A program made the position numbers and the translations under genes. A stretch of DNA of 64,000 nt, from contig CAYNRA010000006.1 of the NCBI GenBank assembly GCA_964399465.1, positions 1 through 64,000 of the forward strand, given 5' to 3'. Numbering within the stretch: the stretch's first letter is position 1; each line of letters starts with the position of its first letter. A model generated the notes under the pieces. It was not told where the DNA came from. It searched no databases and saw only the letters and a program-made list of their open reading frames with translations. Positions 1 to 7,548 of this stretch are shown piece by piece. Origin of the DNA: CAYNRA01 sp964399465. GTDB lineage: Bacteria; Bacteroidota; Bacteroidia; Cytophagales; Spirosomataceae.

Positions 1-954
1 GATGGGATTCATTTTGATGACTATTTTTACCCCTATACAATTGCTGGGCAAACTATTCCAGATGAAGGTACCTTCCAAAAGTATGGTACTGGATTTTCTA
101 ATATCGAAGACTGGCGTCGCCATGTTGTAACTACTCTCATCAAAGATATTTCGAGTACAATACGTGCCACAAAGCCTTGGGTAAAATTTGGTATAAGCCC
201 TTTTGGTGTTTGGCGCAACCAAGATAAAGATGCATCAGGTTCTCCAACTAATGCAGGTCAAACATCTTATGACAATCTGTATGCAGATGGTTTACTTTGG
301 CTAAAAAAAGGATATATTGACTATTTAGCACCTCAAGTATATTTTTCATTTGAATCACCCAAAGTACCTTACGCTAGTTTGACAAGCTGGTGGGCAAAAA
401 ATAACTATGGAAGACCTATCTACATAGGTCATGCATCCTATAAGGTAAATCCTAGTTCCAAAGAGGATGGTTGGGATAATCCAAATCAAATCAGTCGGCA
501 ATTAAGTTTTAACAGACAATACCAGTCTATTCAAGGAAGTATCTTCTTTAATACGAATTCATTAAAGAATAATGAATTAGGACTTCGAGATAAAATCCAA
601 GAAACCTACAAATACCATGCATTAACCCCACTTATGCCCTGGAAAGGTAGCTTTAATCCGTTGCCCCCGAAGGATATTCAAGCAGGGTTTTCAAAGACTA
701 ATCGACTGATAATCAAATGGACACCAAGTACAAATAATTTACTCGATCACCATCAATACGTAATTTATAAATTTTTACCTACGCAAAAAATAGATTTAAA
801 TCGTGCGGAGTGTATTGCGGATATAGTATCAGGTGAGGAAACAAATTGGCAGGATACGAGTGGTCTTTACTTATCCGGTACTCGTTATTTTATCACAACC
901 CTTGATAGATTACAGAATGAGAGTTTAAAGTCAAAAGCTATCATAATTCCTTGA
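1..954 (+). CDS. GHL10-type glycoside hydrolase (DUF187/YngK family), 3' part
   Basis: The reading frame is open from base 1 to a TGA at 952-954, so the gene begins before the window; 317 codons are visible. The first residues read DGIHFDDYFYPY, a hallmark of the GHL10 (DUF187, YngK-like) family of TIM-barrel glycoside hydrolases. Further on, FGISPFGVWRN and YLAPQVYFSF are also typical of this barrel. From about codon 220 a fibronectin-like tail follows (NRLIIKWTPSTN), with a predicted role in positioning the enzyme or its substrate. The family is usually secreted and is thought to act on glycans of the cell wall or surface, but the substrate is not established. The signal peptide, if any, lies outside the window. 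It ends at a shared terminator facing the DUF58 gene. Confidence 0.8.
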   Translation, partial: DGIHFDDYFYPYTIAGQTIPDEGTFQKYGTGFSNIEDWRRHVVTTLIKDISSTIRATKPWVKFGISPFGVWRNQDKDASGSPTNAGQTSYDNLYADGLLWLKKGYIDYLAPQVYFSFESPKVPYASLTSWWAKNNYGRPIYIGHASYKVNPSSKEDGWDNPNQISRQLSFNRQYQSIQGSIFFNTNSLKNNELGLRDKIQETYKYHALTPLMPWKGSFNPLPPKDIQAGFSKTNRLIIKWTPSTNNLLDHHQYVIYKFLPTQKIDLNRAECIADIVSGEETNWQDTSGLYLSGTRYFITTLDRLQNESLKSKAIIIP

Positions 955-973
955 TATTCAATAGAAACTACAA

Positions 974-1021
974 AAGAGAAAGTCGAATTACCCAATTTGG
1001 GATAGTTCGACTTTCTCTATT
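974..1021. terminator. Bidirectional terminator between convergent genes
   Basis: A 13-base inverted repeat (AGAGAAAGTCGAA at 975-987 and its complement at 1006-1018) is flanked by A-rich DNA on the left and T-rich DNA on the right. The loop itself holds a second palindrome, CCCAATTTGGG (991-1001). It lies between the convergent GHL10 and DUF58 genes and can serve both. Confidence 0.75.
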
Positions 1022-1060
1022 TTGGTCAAAATACAACACAGCAATCTATTTTATCATTTT

Positions 1061-1987
1061 TCAGTAAGAACCACGCATTCTTTTTGCCATAAATGCCATA
1101 AACACAGTATCAAAACCATTTTTTACGTCCACCTCCATGTAATCAATTTTATATTGACCACATCTTATTTTTAATTCATCGTAAAAAAAATTCATTTTTT
1201 CTTTATAAAGTTCTCTTACTTGTTTTGGATGAACTTTTAATTTTTCACCCGTTTCTAAATCAATAAACTCATAAGGTCTATCTTCAAAATCAAAATGTAG
1301 TTCCGTAGATTTATCGGTAACATGGAATAAAATAACTTCATGTCTTTTATGTCGGATGTGTTGCAGAGCCTCAAACAATAACTGTACGTTTTCTGTATGC
1401 TCAAACATATCACTGAACAAGATCACCATTGAACGCTTCGGCATCGTTTCAGCCATCGTATGCAATGTTTCAACCAAAGTTGTACCGGTAAAATGGTGTT
1501 CAGGGGTTCTAATACATTTTTCCAATTCTTCAAAAACTTGGTGTAAATGTCCACCTGTAGATTTTGCAGGTAATTGTACATCAACTCGATCTGAAAACAA
1601 AGTTAATCCGACAGCATCTCTTTGTTTTTGTAATAGGTAAGCCAATGCACCGGCACCTAACGCACTGAATATGAGTTTCGATCTTGTTTCTAGTGGATAA
1701 AACATAGAAGCAGAAATATCCAAAAGTAAATGACAGCGGAGATTGGTTTCTTCTTCGTAGCGTTTCACAAATAATTTATCTGTTTTGGCAAACACTTTCC
1801 AATCAATATGTCGCATACTTTCACCAGAGTTATATAATTTATGCTCTGCAAATTCTACTGAAAATCCGTGAAAAGGCGACTTATGTAACCCAGTAATAAA
1901 TCCTTCAACCAATTGCTTTGCATATATCTCTAGACTACCATATGCCTGAATTTTTTCCCAAAGACTCTTTTCGTTCTTATTATTCAT
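1061..1987 (-). CDS. DUF58 domain protein (vWA-like)
   Basis: This 308-residue protein belongs to the DUF58 family, whose members sit beside MoxR ATPases and vWA proteins and often affect envelope or stress functions. The signature ESMRHIDWKVFAKTDKL lies at about residues 56-72. A MIDAS-like metal site, DISAS at 90-94, opens the vWA-type fold. I chose the ATG at 1987; an in-frame GTG at 2032 would add 15 residues, but the family pattern starts near the shorter version. It follows rlpA at about 50 bases on the same strand and probably shares its transcript. No moxR gene is visible nearby. The molecular role is not known. Confidence 0.85.
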   Translation of the reverse strand: MNNKNEKSLWEKIQAYGSLEIYAKQLVEGFITGLHKSPFHGFSVEFAEHKLYNSGESMRHIDWKVFAKTDKLFVKRYEEETNLRCHLLLDISASMFYPLETRSKLIFSALGAGALAYLLQKQRDAVGLTLFSDRVDVQLPAKSTGGHLHQVFEELEKCIRTPEHHFTGTTLVETLHTMAETMPKRSMVILFSDMFEHTENVQLLFEALQHIRHKRHEVILFHVTDKSTELHFDFEDRPYEFIDLETGEKLKVHPKQVRELYKEKMNFFYDELKIRCGQYKIDYMEVDVKNGFDTVFMAFMAKRMRGSY

Positions 1988-2036
1988 ATCTCTTAATACT
2001 GTCCTAAAAACATGTTTTGACAAATAGTGCACTCAT

Positions 2037-2507
2037 TTAATTTTTGGGCAAAAATGGAATAACTGGAACGGGTTTTTCATCAAGGTAGGGAATATCTGGC
2101 GGCTTAATTAAGATAACTTCTCCATCTAATCCAACGATAGTAATGATGAGCGTGGAGACACCCGCACTCATAATCCCGACTTTACGTGCAGCAGCAACAC
2201 TTATATCTAAAACTCGTTTCCCTGAGTAAGGGCCTCTATCATTCACACGAACAATACAATATTTTCCATTTTTGGGATTATGTATTTCAAGCATCGTCCC
2301 GAACGGTAAGGTTCTATGTGCAGCCGTATATTTCCTACTATCTAATCTCTCCCCATTAGCCGTTTTTCTTCCATTCAATTTATATCCATAATAGGAAACC
2401 CTACCTGTAAAGGTATGTCCTATTGTGGGTGATTGTTGTGCATACAAATGAATAGATACAACTAAAAGTAAGCTAATCAATGTATATCTTCTATTTTTAA
2501 ATTTCAT
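2037..2507 (-). CDS. rlpA: RlpA-like septal ring lytic transglycosylase family protein
   Basis: The 156-residue protein has a cleavable signal peptide (residues 1-23, ending LYAQQ) and a double-psi beta-barrel core. The core shows GRVSYYGYKLNGRKTANGE at about 35-53 and IVRVNDRGPYSGKRVLDIS at about 85-103, the usual RlpA blocks with the conserved NDRGP stretch. RlpA proteins of some bacteria cleave denuded peptidoglycan glycan strands; others only bind them. There is no SPOR domain here, so septal targeting by denuded glycan is not indicated. It is the first gene of a short unit with the DUF58 gene. The family call is firm, the enzymatic activity is inferred. Confidence 0.85.
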   Translation of the reverse strand: MKFKNRRYTLISLLLVVSIHLYAQQSPTIGHTFTGRVSYYGYKLNGRKTANGERLDSRKYTAAHRTLPFGTMLEIHNPKNGKYCIVRVNDRGPYSGKRVLDISVAAARKVGIMSAGVSTLIITIVGLDGEVILIKPPDIPYLDEKPVPVIPFLPKN

Positions 2508-2674
2508 TTTACATAAATTCTATGCCTGATGCGTCTGTTTTAGAATTGTTATACTATTTAAACATACACATTAAATAAGGGAAATGCAATATAAAAAAGG
2601 GTAAATCTTATAAATACTTTCTTTTTTTATCAACAAATGTTCGAATATGTTTTTTTTTTAATCCAATAAAAACT

Positions 2675-2682
2675 TATTTTTG
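2675..2682 (+). promoter_or_regulatory. Candidate -7 element for the DUF3276 gene
   Basis: TATTTTTG matches the Bacteroidota -7 consensus TAnnTTTG, 31 bases before the GTG start at 2714. No clear -33 TTTG is present at the right distance. The remainder of the 2508-2713 gap is AT-rich with nothing else I recognise. Confidence 0.4.
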
Positions 2683-2713
2683 GAAATGTATAACCTCAAA
2701 TAACCAAAGGACT

Positions 2714-3067
2714 GTGCACAGAGACGAGAAAGATAAAATCTACTCGAAAAGAGTACGAGCAGGTAAACGAACCTACTTTTTTGATGTTCGTTCTACTAGA
2801 GCCAACGACTTTTATCTAACCATTACAGAAAGTCGTCGTTTTCAAAAAGAAGGTGACTTTGTGTTTGAAAAGAGTAAAATGTTTATCTATAAAGAAGATT
2901 TTCATAAGTTTGTCACTGCTCTGCAAGAAACGCTCGATTACATCAAAGAAGACTTAATGCCTGATTATGACTTTGAACAGATGTATCAATCTACAGCTTC
3001 AGATAACCAGAATAACCAACATTCCGACAACTCCTTTTCAGACGAAACGTCTCTTAAATGGGAATAA
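2714..3067 (+). CDS. DUF3276 (PUR-alpha-like nucleic-acid-binding) protein
   Basis: This 117-residue protein carries the DUF3276 pattern: IYSKRVRAGKRTYFFDVRS at residues 9-27, then DFYLTITESRR and MFIYKEDFHKF. The family has the PUR-alpha fold seen in eukaryotic Pur-alpha and in the Borrelia RNA/DNA-binding protein BpuR, so single-stranded nucleic acid binding is the likely activity. The start is a GTG at 2714 preceded by AAAGGA four bases upstream; no upstream ATG is available in frame. The C-terminal tail (residues 97-117) is polar and low in complexity. The family is widespread in Bacteroidota; its target here is unknown. Confidence 0.8.
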   Translation: MHRDEKDKIYSKRVRAGKRTYFFDVRSTRANDFYLTITESRRFQKEGDFVFEKSKMFIYKEDFHKFVTALQETLDYIKEDLMPDYDFEQMYQSTASDNQNNQHSDNSFSDETSLKWE

Positions 3068-3158
3068 AGTAAAGTCGCAACCAAAGACTTCCCTGAATTT
3101 CTTCCTTTCAAATTCATTTTTTGCCTATTATGTACTATGTATTACAAGGTACTATTTG

Positions 3159-3181
3159 TTGTTATAACTTTGTGATAACAA
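3159..3181 (+). promoter_or_regulatory. Promoter with overlapping inverted repeat upstream of pspC-like gene
   Basis: TAACTTTG at 3165-3172 fits the TAnnTTTG element. It lies inside the inverted repeat TTGTTAT-N9-ATAACAA (3159-3181). The start codon is 20 bases downstream. A regulator dimer bound to this repeat would block the promoter. Confidence 0.4.
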
Positions 3182-3201
3182 ATTAAAACAACGATTAAAT
3201 T

Positions 3202-3423
3202 ATGAAAAAGTTAGTAAGATTCGAGGGAAAAGAGGCAAAAATCGGTGGAGTAGCTGCAGGTTTAGCACATTATTTCAATATAGATGTGACATTAATTCGG
3301 GTAATATTCATCGTACTTTTCTTTATTCCCGTCCCTTCTGTAATTGCCTATATTACACTTTGGATAGCAATGCCTAAAGCAGAATTGACAAATACGACAA
3401 TGTTTGAAAATACCTATTCTTAA
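3202..3423 (+). CDS. PspC domain membrane protein
   Basis: The 73-residue protein is a stand-alone PspC domain: KIGGVAAGLAHYFNIDVTLIRVIF at the N-terminus followed by one membrane helix (about residues 33-55, ending in the typical LWIAMP). In enterobacteria PspC takes part in the phage-shock envelope stress response together with PspA and PspB. Neither partner is seen here, and short single-domain PspC proteins are common in Bacteroidota with unclear function. The stop codon falls in the centre of a perfect 36-base palindrome. An inverted repeat over its promoter suggests regulation. Confidence 0.85.
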   Translation: MKKLVRFEGKEAKIGGVAAGLAHYFNIDVTLIRVIFIVLFFIPVPSVIAYITLWIAMPKAELTNTTMFENTYS

Positions 3424-3439
3424 GAATAGGTATTTTCAA
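3404..3439 (+). terminator. Perfect 36-base palindrome over the pspC-like stop codon
   Basis: The arm TTGAAAATACCTATTCTT (3404-3421) is followed directly by its exact complement (3422-3439). The TAA stop at 3421-3423 sits at the centre. It may act as a terminator or 3' stabiliser, but there is no long T-run after it. Confidence 0.55.
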
Positions 3440-3476
3440 GTATATTCATGGTTTCAATGAATGAAATGAATGTCAT

Positions 3477-4514
3477 ATGCTACCTATTTTCAAGTCAAAA
3501 AAGTATCAGATCCATTTATATAAATACTTACCTGAACATATCAGAGAATTTTTAAATTCAATACGTTGGGGAAGTAAAGGAACTATTTACGAGAGACCGG
3601 TGACCCAAATTACTGCCCGACGCCTCTACAGACCTCATGTTTTTGTCATAGAAAACACAACTCATATCATAGCAACTGTATTGGCAAATGCCTATTCATT
3701 TTCAATAAATAATGAAAATGTAATTGGGTATTACTTTCGATATTTTGCATCAAATCCACTTTTTCGTGGGAATCCCCTCGTTGCAAATAATAGTATTCGG
3801 GTTCTGTCTTGGTTACATACGCATATGCAACCCAATGATTTTTTGTATGCATACTTAGAAAAAAAGAATGACCAATCTTCGAAACTTGTCCAACGTTTAG
3901 GGTATCAAAAAATTGGAGAAAGCACCACAATCGGTTTCAGCAGATTTTTCCCTAAAAGATCAGACCGTGTTCAACAAGCTGAAACAGACGCACAAAAAGA
4001 ATTTATTCATGTAAAACTATCCTCGTTTTATCAAAAACATGCTTTGGTACATAGCCAAGGAATCCACTTAGACAATTCTTATTATTACATTGAAGTAGAT
4101 CAAAAAATTGTAGCAGGATTACAAGTCATTGAAGGCCAATGGAAAGTACTTCAAATGGAAGGACGACTTGGAAAATTAATTGTTAAGTACGCATCTCGTA
4201 TTCCATTCATAAATCGCCTCTTCTCACCGGAGGCATTTCGATTTTTAGGTGTTGAAGGAATTTTTTATGAAAAAGGGCAAGAAAAAATACTTTTTGAACT
4301 TCTGGAGCACATATTAGCGATTAGAAAACGCCATTCCGCGCTTATTTGGCAAGATCCAAAGTGCCCCTATTACCTAGGCAACTATTCACGTCTTGGCGTA
4401 CTTCATACCTTCGTTAAAGGTACTGGATCGTATATTTTGGCTAAAGGGTCTCCATCTTGTATACAAGAGTTAAGCCAAAAACCAAAGTATATAAGTTGCT
4501 TTGATTTCGTATAA
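3477..4514 (+). CDS. Unknown protein with a possible GNAT-like fold
   Basis: I do not recognise this 345-residue protein with certainty. The N-terminal half has a layout reminiscent of N-acyltransferases: a strand-rich start, HVFVIENTTHIIATVLANAYSF (about 60-81), and the segment SSKLVQRLGYQKIGESTTIGFSRF, which resembles the last helix and strand of a GNAT fold where a residue pair precedes LGY. The C-terminal half (about 190-345) repeats a similar plan with YYYIEVDQKIVAGLQVIEGQWKVLQM. This could be a tandem GNAT-like protein. There is no signal peptide or membrane helix. It stands alone between the pspC-like palindrome and a gap of 257 bases. Confidence 0.45.
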   Translation: MLPIFKSKKYQIHLYKYLPEHIREFLNSIRWGSKGTIYERPVTQITARRLYRPHVFVIENTTHIIATVLANAYSFSINNENVIGYYFRYFASNPLFRGNPLVANNSIRVLSWLHTHMQPNDFLYAYLEKKNDQSSKLVQRLGYQKIGESTTIGFSRFFPKRSDRVQQAETDAQKEFIHVKLSSFYQKHALVHSQGIHLDNSYYYIEVDQKIVAGLQVIEGQWKVLQMEGRLGKLIVKYASRIPFINRLFSPEAFRFLGVEGIFYEKGQEKILFELLEHILAIRKRHSALIWQDPKCPYYLGNYSRLGVLHTFVKGTGSYILAKGSPSCIQELSQKPKYISCFDFV

Positions 4515-4605
4515 AATTGAACTTTTAATTGAATTAATTTGACAATTTCACTTTTGACTTGTAGTTTAGTCGTTCAAAATAATTTACTCCATTGTTCAAA
4601 GAATT

Positions 4606-4691
4606 AAACTGCCACTTAGCACGGCTATCTTATCTTCGTAGTGCGTGCTCATTTGTTCCCGATACCTTACTCTAAGGCTATTCGGCAGTTT
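4606..4691. ncRNA. Candidate structured RNA / leader with a three-way junction
   Basis: The 257-base gap before the saccharopine dehydrogenase-like gene holds nested complementary segments: AAACTGCC (4606-4613) with GGCAGTTT (4684-4691) enclosing two hairpins, AGCACG (4618-4623) with CGTGCT (4644-4649), and CCTTA-CTC-TAAGG (4665-4677) extended by GATA/TATTC. The local base composition is also less AT-rich than other gaps. The shape suits either a cis-acting leader on the plus strand or a small RNA on the minus strand. I could not match it to any known riboswitch, to 5S rRNA or to 6S RNA. Confidence 0.4.
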
Positions 4692-4771
4692 CCCTTGTAT
4701 CTTTTAATTCCAAACGGGCTCATTTTCATGTGTCCCATTTTCTGTATTTATCCACCTAATTATTTTCAAAA

Positions 4772-5830
4772 ATGAAAATTCTTGTTATTGGCATGGGTAA
4801 GGTCGGCTCTTTAGTGGGTGTCCTTCTCAGCAAACGCTTTACTGTAACCGGATTAGACAAAAATCCACCTCATTATGACATCCCTTTACCCTTCAAGGTA
4901 CTCTCTGGAGATGTCTCTAATCTGTCTTATTTGAACGAAACACTACCTGCGTATGAGGCAGTAGTTTCTTGCATGCCATATTACCTAAACTTACCTATCG
5001 CACAGATATGTCATGCCAAAAGTATTCATTATTTCGATTTAACGGAAGATGTCCCAACAACACAAGCCATCAAAGAAATGGCTTCAACAGCTAATTCTGT
5101 TATGGCTCCTCAGTGTGGACTTGCGCCAGGCTTAATTGGAATTGTGGGTGCTGATCTTTGTAAACGATTCGATAAAATCAGAGATATTGAGCTTCGTGTT
5201 GGTGCACTTCCTCAATTTCCTAATGGATTACTAGGTTATTCATTCACTTGGTCTCCAGCTGGTGTGATAAATGAGTACATCAATGACTGTGAGGTAATTC
5301 ATAATGGAATCCGTAAAATGGTTCCTGCGCTTGATGGACTTGAAAAAATTTACATTGGTGGAGAAGAGTTTGAGGCTTTTAGTACATCTGGCGGGCTTGG
5401 AACCATGTGTGAAACATTTGAAGGTCAAGTAGATACATTGAACTACAAGACCATGCGTTATCCAGGTCATGCACAACTCATGCGCTTTCTTATTTATGAA
5501 CTAATCATGAAAAATAGAAAGGAACAGTTAGAAGAAATCTTAACCCAAGCCAAACCACCGGTTCAAGAAGATGTCGTTTATGTGTATGCAGTAGTTGAAG
5601 GTTGGAAAAACGAAAAAATCAATCGAGAAGAATATTATCGAGCATTTAAACCTATCCAAATCGACGGACAACACTGGCGGGCAATTTCATGGACAACGGC
5701 TGCCTCTCTTGCCGCAGTAGTAGAAATGGTAGCTGACCAAAAAATCCCTATCACAGGTTTCATTAAACAAGAAGAAATTGACTTTTCGGCATTTCTATCA
5801 ACTAGCAATGGTCAGTATTTTTTACCTTAA
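4772..5830 (+). CDS. Saccharopine dehydrogenase-family oxidoreductase
   Basis: This 352-residue enzyme begins with a Rossmann fold (ILVIGMGKVGSLVG, residues 3-16; acidic D34 ends the second strand, fitting NAD). The catalytic region PQCGLAPGLIGIVGADL (about 113-129) and the C-terminal block with GGLGTMCETFEG are typical of the saccharopine dehydrogenase C-terminal domain family. Members handle saccharopine/2-aminoadipate semialdehyde or act as lysine 6-dehydrogenases. The next gene encodes a DUF1338 protein, whose characterised relatives act on 2-oxoadipate, so a role in lysine or 2-aminoadipate breakdown is likely. A hairpin between the two genes (5842-5865) may reduce but not exclude co-transcription. 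The exact substrate is inferred. Confidence 0.75.
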   Translation: MKILVIGMGKVGSLVGVLLSKRFTVTGLDKNPPHYDIPLPFKVLSGDVSNLSYLNETLPAYEAVVSCMPYYLNLPIAQICHAKSIHYFDLTEDVPTTQAIKEMASTANSVMAPQCGLAPGLIGIVGADLCKRFDKIRDIELRVGALPQFPNGLLGYSFTWSPAGVINEYINDCEVIHNGIRKMVPALDGLEKIYIGGEEFEAFSTSGGLGTMCETFEGQVDTLNYKTMRYPGHAQLMRFLIYELIMKNRKEQLEEILTQAKPPVQEDVVYVYAVVEGWKNEKINREEYYRAFKPIQIDGQHWRAISWTTAASLAAVVEMVADQKIPITGFIKQEEIDFSAFLSTSNGQYFLP

Positions 5831-5841
5831 AATTAAACTTG

Positions 5842-5872
5842 TCAGGTAACAGAAACGTTACCTGATTACTTT
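5842..5872 (+). terminator. Hairpin between the dehydrogenase and DUF1338 genes
   Basis: A perfect nine-base stem, TCAGGTAAC / GTTACCTGA with loop AGAAAC, is followed by TTACTTTTAT. The T-tract is broken, so termination would be partial. The next start codon is 39 bases on. Confidence 0.5.
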
Positions 5873-5903
5873 TATACTCCTTACATTTTATCAAAATATA
5901 ACT

Positions 5904-6794
5904 ATGGATGCACTAAAGATTGTGATGGATGGGCTCATGAGGAGATACCGAGAACGTGTGCCTGACGTGATGAAAACAACTAAAATCATGCAAGATAATG
6001 GATTAATCGAATCCTTCGATTCCATTGAAAATGACCATGTCGCTTTTCGTACGATGGGCGTTGAGCATCTTGGTATCGCTTCTTTTGAAAAAATATTTCT
6101 AGCGTATGGCTATACAAAAAAAGAATACTTTTATTTCGAAGGAAAAAAATTAAATGCATTTTGGTTTGCCCCTCCTTCTCCTCAGTTTCCACGTATTTTT
6201 GTAAGTGAATTACGTGTTCATGACTTACCTGCTGATATTCAGTCTATTATATATAAATATACAAATCAAATCACTACTGATCCTGTTGATAAACTTGATT
6301 TAACCGATGGTTATGCTGTCGACGCATTTTTACATCAACCTTTGTGGGAAACACCAACATGGGAAGATTTCCAGAAGCTTCAAGAAGTAAGTGAGTATGC
6401 AGCTTGGGTTATTTATAATCGATATTATTTAAACCATTATACGATTAGTGTACATAACTTACCTAACGGTTATTCTGATATTTACAAATTCAACACACTT
6501 TTGGAAGCGAATGGGATAAAGTTAAATACGGCAGGTGGGGTCGTAAAAGTCAGTCCTGATGGTGGCTTATTGCAAAGTTCGACAGTTGCTGAAATGATAC
6601 CTGCTCATTTCGCAGATGGGTCAACTCATTTGATTGCAGGAAGTTATGTTGAATTTGCAGAACGAAAGGTATTACCTGAATTTGCACATCTTCCTGAAAC
6701 CGAGCTAAAAAGAGAACACAGAAGAGAAGGGTTTGAAACAGGGAATGCGGATAAAATTTTCGAAAGTACGTTTACTAGTCAAACACTAAGATAA
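5904..6794 (+). CDS. DUF1338 protein, 2-oxoadipate dioxygenase/decarboxylase-like
   Basis: The 296-residue protein belongs to DUF1338. The characterised Pseudomonas putida member HglS is an Fe(II) enzyme that turns 2-oxoadipate into D-2-hydroxyglutarate in D-lysine catabolism; plants have a related enzyme. H45 and R49 (NDHVAFRT) have the same four-residue spacing as the metal His and substrate Arg of HglS. NHYTISVH (177-184) supplies a second His and GSYVEF (E250) a likely metal Glu. The protein is shorter than HglS, lacking its insertions. Its neighbour is a saccharopine dehydrogenase-like gene, which supports a lysine/2-aminoadipate route. Family certain; substrate inferred. Confidence 0.8.
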   Translation: MDALKIVMDGLMRRYRERVPDVMKTTKIMQDNGLIESFDSIENDHVAFRTMGVEHLGIASFEKIFLAYGYTKKEYFYFEGKKLNAFWFAPPSPQFPRIFVSELRVHDLPADIQSIIYKYTNQITTDPVDKLDLTDGYAVDAFLHQPLWETPTWEDFQKLQEVSEYAAWVIYNRYYLNHYTISVHNLPNGYSDIYKFNTLLEANGIKLNTAGGVVKVSPDGGLLQSSTVAEMIPAHFADGSTHLIAGSYVEFAERKVLPEFAHLPETELKREHRREGFETGNADKIFESTFTSQTLR

Positions 6795-6795
6795 A

Positions 6796-6835
6796 AAAAC
6801 ACCCCGATGTAGTTTTTTCATCGGGGTATTTTTAA
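6796..6835. terminator. Bidirectional terminator
   Basis: ACCCCGATG (6802-6810) pairs with CATCGGGGT (6820-6829). An A-run precedes it and ATTTTT follows, so it can stop both the DUF1338 gene and the convergent lipoprotein gene. Confidence 0.8.
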
Positions 6836-6840
6836 CTTGA

Positions 6841-7395
6841 TTAGAGAACGATTCCTTCAACACGAAGGCGTTGCATTTTTCCAAATTTTAGTTTTTGATT
6901 TGTATCAACTGAATATTTATATAGTTTTCCATCAACCAATTCCATTGATAAACTACGGGATGTCTCGTAAAGTACATTGCTGTTTTTCCAAAAAGCCAAG
7001 ATATGTAGCGGTTTCTGTGTCTTTGAATCAAACTTCATTTCAAGAACTTGAATAAGCATATCTTTCTCCCTAGCTGTATATTTCAAAGACCCATCTTTTG
7101 ATTTTTCTTCAATAAATTGTCCTCTCAATGCCGACTTATTTAAATTTAGCTCTTGAAAAAGCGTTAATTCCTTCTCCCAATCAATATTCTTTGCGATAAT
7201 TTTCTCAGTTTTAGTATCGACTTGTACTGTCTTTTGAATGGATGGATTTGATTTAATTAGTTCACTCTCTAGAGTAATTACCAAAGCAGGGATATCTGCG
7301 TACAGGTTAATTTCCTTGGATTTTGTGCTCGTTATATTCTCACAACTAGCAAAGAGAAAGGCGATAGAAAGCAGAGATAGGGATGAAGATTTCAT
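6841..7395 (-). CDS. Lipoprotein of unknown function
   Basis: The 184-residue protein starts at the ATG at 7395, giving a short lysine/serine N-terminus, a hydrophobic stretch and the lipobox LFASC with the acylated Cys at residue 18. An upstream ATG would add seven residues and would spoil the signal peptide. The mature part is rich in charged residues and predicted beta strands (for example LHILAFWKNSNVLYETSRSLSMEL). I do not recognise a family. It has its own promoter and ends at a shared terminator, so it is probably monocistronic. Confidence 0.65.
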   Translation of the reverse strand: MKSSSLSLLSIAFLFASCENITSTKSKEINLYADIPALVITLESELIKSNPSIQKTVQVDTKTEKIIAKNIDWEKELTLFQELNLNKSALRGQFIEEKSKDGSLKYTAREKDMLIQVLEMKFDSKTQKPLHILAFWKNSNVLYETSRSLSMELVDGKLYKYSVDTNQKLKFGKMQRLRVEGIVL

Positions 7396-7424
7396 TAGGT
7401 ATATATGCATATTCAAATAACTTA

Positions 7425-7458
7425 CAAATATAGTAAAGTAGTTCGGGTTGGGTACAAA
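7425..7458 (-). promoter_or_regulatory. Promoter of the lipoprotein gene
   Basis: On the minus strand TATATTTG (7432-7425) matches TAnnTTTG. A TTTG lies 22 bases upstream (7458-7455), inside the T-run of the terminator of the previous gene. Confidence 0.5.
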
Positions 7459-7492
7459 AAACTTAACCCCGTCGTCATGGACAACGGGGTAA
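7455..7492 (-). terminator. Rho-independent terminator of the secreted-protein gene
   Basis: On the minus strand, TTACCCCGTTG and GACGGGGTTAA form a strong stem followed by six T residues. It terminates the gene at 7549-8106. Confidence 0.8.
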
Positions 7493-7548
7493 GTGATTAT
7501 CTATTCAACCCTAACCTATTAAACTATGAAAAAATATTTTGTGATGAT

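Noticed and set aside
4606..4691. 5S rRNA, 6S RNA or lysine riboswitch
   Set aside because: The three-way junction shape recalls 5S, but conserved 5S segments (such as the CCGAAC loop) and riboswitch cores are missing. I kept it only as an unnamed structured element.
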